Positions 5,821-7,402 of a stretch of 7,402 nucleotides of DNA are shown piece after piece. The DNA lies in the NCBI GenBank assembly GCA_035637315.1, contig DASPXK010000044.1:1-7402 (forward strand), given 5' to 3'. The DNA is from DASPXK01 sp035637315. Its GTDB lineage: Bacteria > Chloroflexota > UBA6077 > JACCZL01. The position numbers and the translations under genes were made by a program. Each line of letters begins with the position of its first letter. The first letter of the stretch is position 1. The notes below the pieces were generated by a model. It made no database searches and was not told the origin of the DNA. It saw only the letters and a list, made by a program, of their open reading frames with translations.

Positions 5821-7127
5821 TAGCGCTGCCAGTCGAGCCCCAGGTTGGGCGCCGTGCCCGCCAGGAAAGTGGCCGTCCAGGCGAGGAAGAGCGCCTCCCC
5901 GCCGACCAGTCCACCCCTCCGGCGGGCCCTGATCGCGCGCCAGGCTAGCACCGCCGCGCCAGTGACCGCCAGCGGCGCGTCGAGGGGAAGTCCGGTCCGC
6001 CTGAAGAGAGGCGCCTCGCCAACGAATGTCCGCTCCAGCAGCAGCCCGACCCGGACCGGCAGATCCTCGGGAGTTGCCTGCTCGACATTGAGGGCCCGCT
6101 GGCCGACCAGCTCCTGCTGGCGGAACTCGAGCATGGCCTGGAGTCGGGCGACGGGGTTCGGCCACAGGAACGGGTTGACCCCGACGAAGACCAAGAGCCC
6201 AACCACGGCGGCCAGCCCGCTCCAGCGCGAGGTGTCACTCGCCACCTGCTGGCGCGACCAGATTCGCACGAGCCCGGCACACACCGCGAACCCACCCAGC
6301 GCCGCGAGCCCGAGCACGCCCGGGAGCTTGGTCGCCGCGGCGAGGCCGGTGGCCAGGCCGGTGGCCAAGGGCCACGGTCGAGGCACCGCATGCCGTGCCT
6401 CGACACGGTCCGTTGTCCGCACGCCGAGGTAGAGCCCCAACAGAGTGAAGAAGACGAGCGGCGATTCGGCATGCGCACGCGGCAGCAGTGTCAGGGCCAA
6501 CGGCGCGCCGAGCAGGCCCAGCCCGGCCACCAGCCCGGCCACCGTCCCGCCGAGGGCCCGCCCCAGCAGAAAGAGCAGCACCACCGCGCCCGCCCCGAAG
6601 AGAGCCATGGGCAGCCTCGCCGCGGCCAGCACCTCGGCCCGCGGTCGCTCGATTCGCCGCTCCTCGGCCAACCGACGTTCGTCCGTGAACGTGCGCGGGT
6701 CCCAGAAACGCTCGCGGTCCGGACCGCGCACCTCCTCGATCCGGTGGTCCGGGTTCAGGCGGGGGATCGGATTGCCGCTCACCCAGATCGCCGCGCCAAG
6801 CACGTAGCGCGTCAGGGGCGGTTGGGTCAGCGTCCAGTACGTCTCGTCCCAGGCCGGCCCGCCGAAGCTGTGGTCCAGGAAGGCGATCTCGAAGTACTGA
6901 GCGGTAGCGATGAACTGCCCCTCGTCGGTGTTGTAGCCAACCTGGCCAGTGCGCTGGACCAGCACCCCCGCGGCCAGGAGAAAGACGGCGAGAGGGATGA
7001 GGAATGAGGAGTGAGCATTCTTCTTGTCATGCTGAGCGAAGCGAAGGATCCGCGGCCCGCGCAGCGCACTTGTTCCGGGCACGGATTCTTCGCTGCGCTC
7101 AGAATGACAATCAGGTTGGCGTGACAT
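5658..7127 (-). CDS. GT39/PMT-type membrane glycosyltransferase (minus strand)
   Basis: About 489 residues, GT-C fold of the PMT/ArnT-like superfamily. The first membrane helix is SFLIPLAVFLLAAGVLV (41-57), followed by GYNTDEGQF, in which Asp68-Glu69 are the acidic residues expected in the first external loop for metal/donor binding. TLTQPPLTRYVLGAAIW takes the place of the RPPLYP-type motif. Many more hydrophobic helices follow, the last being YYLPTVALGLVLVGVGAEALL before a short basic tail. The first ~36 residues (HSERSEES...RILRFAQHDKK) are translated from a dispersed inverted repeat, so the native start is obscured. ATG 7127 is used here; GTG 7154 is the alternative, and neither has a Shine-Dalgarno site. 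There is no start codon between residue 1 and the first helix, so the repeat peptide must be made if the helix is. Substrate unknown. Confidence 0.86.
   Translation of the reverse strand: MSRQPDCHSERSEESVPGTSALRGPRILRFAQHDKKNAHSSFLIPLAVFLLAAGVLVQRTGQVGYNTDEGQFIATAQYFEIAFLDHSFGGPAWDETYWTLTQPPLTRYVLGAAIWVSGNPIPRLNPDHRIEEVRGPDRERFWDPRTFTDERRLAEERRIERPRAEVLAAARLPMALFGAGAVVLLFLLGRALGGTVAGLVAGLGLLGAPLALTLLPRAHAESPLVFFTLLGLYLGVRTTDRVEARHAVPRPWPLATGLATGLAAATKLPGVLGLAALGGFAVCAGLVRIWSRQQVASDTSRWSGLAAVVGLLVFVGVNPFLWPNPVARLQAMLEFRQQELVGQRALNVEQATPEDLPVRVGLLLERTFVGEAPLFRRTGLPLDAPLAVTGAAVLAWRAIRARRRGGLVGGEALFLAWTATFLAGTAPNLGLDWQRYYLPTVALGLVLVGVGAEALLGAARRMVRGSSRAANTRPTTPAPITTASSGSAG
6993..7017 (-). repeat. 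Short heptad repeat (CTCAYTC type) inside the minus-strand glycosyltransferase
   Basis: On the minus strand CTCACTC CTCATTC CTCATCC, three 7-bp units, encoding part of AHSSFLIPL at the start of the first membrane helix. The same heptad family occurs in opposite orientation at 7214-7248, so the HSERSEES inverted repeat is bracketed by inverted heptad tracts. Confidence 0.6.
7024..7110. repeat. HSERSEES/RILRFAQHD-family inverted repeat
   Basis: Left arm 7024-7051 (TTGTCATGCTGAGCGAAGCG...) and right arm 7083-7110 are inverted repeats matching at 25 of 28 positions, with a 31-nt loop. The loop contains, at 7058-7075, the exact reverse complement of the 18-mer duplicated at 536-571. The minus strand encodes CHSERSEES and RILRFAQHD in the glycosyltransferase frame. 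Related TGTCATTCTGAGCGAAGCGAAGAATC repeats are scattered through many bacterial genomes; it has no transposase and is MITE-like. Confidence 0.92.
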
Positions 7128-7166
7128 CACACACGGCTCGCCAAGACGCCCCACGCGGCGAAGCGC

Positions 7167-7172
7167 ATTATA
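7167..7172 (-). promoter_or_regulatory. Consensus -10 box before the minus-strand glycosyltransferase
   Basis: TATAAT on the minus strand in CAGTATAATGC, the same 11 bases as at the chrB promoter. It predicts a transcript start near 7160, just before GTG 7154 and 33 nt before ATG 7127. No convincing -35 hexamer is visible. Confidence 0.5.
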
Positions 7173-7213
7173 CTGGCCGTTCCTCCACCATTCCCTGCCA
7201 CCCCCAATCCGCT

Positions 7214-7248
7214 ACTCACTACTCACCACTCACTATTCACTACTCATT
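7214..7248 (+). repeat. Tandem heptad array ACTCACT x5
   Basis: Five 7-bp units: ACTCACT, ACTCACC, ACTCACT, ATTCACT, ACTCATT. It fills the intergenic space between the two divergent genes and ends 7 bp before the predicted -10 box of cofE. Confidence 0.85.
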
Positions 7249-7255
7249 CCTCGCC

Positions 7256-7261
7256 TATACT
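7256..7261 (+). promoter_or_regulatory. -10 box of cofE, probable leaderless transcript
   Basis: TATACT, ending 6 nt before the GTG at 7268, so the predicted transcript start falls at or next to the start codon. The space between holds no Shine-Dalgarno sequence. The expected -35 position lies inside the heptad array and has no consensus hexamer. Confidence 0.5.
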
Positions 7262-7267
7262 CCCCTC

Positions 7268-7402
7268 GTGGTTGAGATTCGGCTCATCGCGGTGCGTGGC
7301 GTGGGAGAGGTGCGGCCGGGCGACGACCCGGCGACGCTGCTCGTCGAGGCATTCGAGGGCCAGGGCGAGCGATTCGAGAGCGGCGATGTCCTGGTGGTCA
7401 CG
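7268..7402 (+). CDS. cofE: Coenzyme F420:L-glutamate ligase, N-terminus (3' end beyond window)
   Basis: The first 45 codons, open to the window edge: VEIRLIAVRGVGEVRPGDDP followed by ATLLVEAFEGQG and SGDVLVVT. This is the conserved N-terminus of CofE/FbiB-type ligases, which add L-glutamate to coenzyme F420-0 using GTP in the cytoplasm; RPGDD and GDVLVVT(QKIVSK) are the family landmarks, and the latter is cut by the window end. The GTG start at 7268 follows a TATACT box and lacks a ribosome binding site, suggesting leaderless translation. Whether an FbiB-like C-terminal domain follows cannot be seen. It is divergent from the glycosyltransferase on the left, across about 140 bp filled by heptad repeats. 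Confidence 0.82.
   Translation, partial: MVEIRLIAVRGVGEVRPGDDPATLLVEAFEGQGERFESGDVLVVT

Noticed and set aside
7116..7144. TTGGCG/CGCCAA inverted repeat near the glycosyltransferase start
   Set aside because: Six-base arms with a 17-nt loop are expected by chance in such a GC-rich region.
7214..7248. Heptad array as a CRISPR array or replication iterons
   Set aside because: The units are 7 bp and directly adjacent with no spacers, and there are no cas or replication genes nearby.

Overview
The window looks like a piece of a GC-rich, F420-making bacterial chromosome, most likely Chloroflexota (Thermomicrobia-like or an uncultured relative). This is inferred from the very high GC and GC-ending codons, a cofE-type F420 ligase, two GT-C glycosyltransferases, and several dispersed repeat families (the HSERSEES/RILRFAQHD and HQDTKTP repeat-peptide families and C/G-rich palindromic elements). 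No rRNA, tRNA, CRISPR array, integrase or transposase is visible.

Layout. Positions 1-3485, all minus strand, look like one transcription unit read from about 3475 leftwards. It starts at a promoter with a consensus TATAAT box overlapped by a perfect 15-bp-arm palindrome. The genes in order are: the ChrB N-terminal domain as its own gene; a ChrB C-terminal-domain gene, coupled by a GTGA overlap; a short stretch holding an apparently frameshifted or truncated two-helix membrane ORF; a second ChrB C-terminal-domain paralogue; and an ABC exporter (TMD plus ATPase) that runs off the left edge just before its signature motif. A normally single chromate-sensing/resistance protein is therefore split, with its C-terminal module duplicated. 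No ChrA transporter is in the window; the linked exporter is an ABC protein.

Positions 3511-4170 (minus) encode a secreted lipoprotein with a LamG/DUF1080-like beta-sandwich. Diverging from it, 4240-5820 (plus) encodes a polytopic GT39/PMT-type glycosyltransferase. It converges on, and overlaps by 163 bp, a second GT39/PMT-type enzyme on the minus strand (5658-7127). At the right edge a plus-strand gene for coenzyme F420:L-glutamate ligase (cofE) begins at 7268, apparently as a leaderless transcript.

The most striking theme is that short dispersed repeats lie inside or across the ends of coding regions without breaking the frames. Two sit in the ABC exporter (TMD-NBD linker, and between Q-loop and signature), one spans possible start codons of the plus-strand glycosyltransferase, and one forms the N-terminal leader of the minus-strand glycosyltransferase. 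An identical 18-mer occurs three times in two otherwise different repeat elements. The other point of interest is the chrB operator-like palindrome and the broken small membrane ORF within the chrB cluster.
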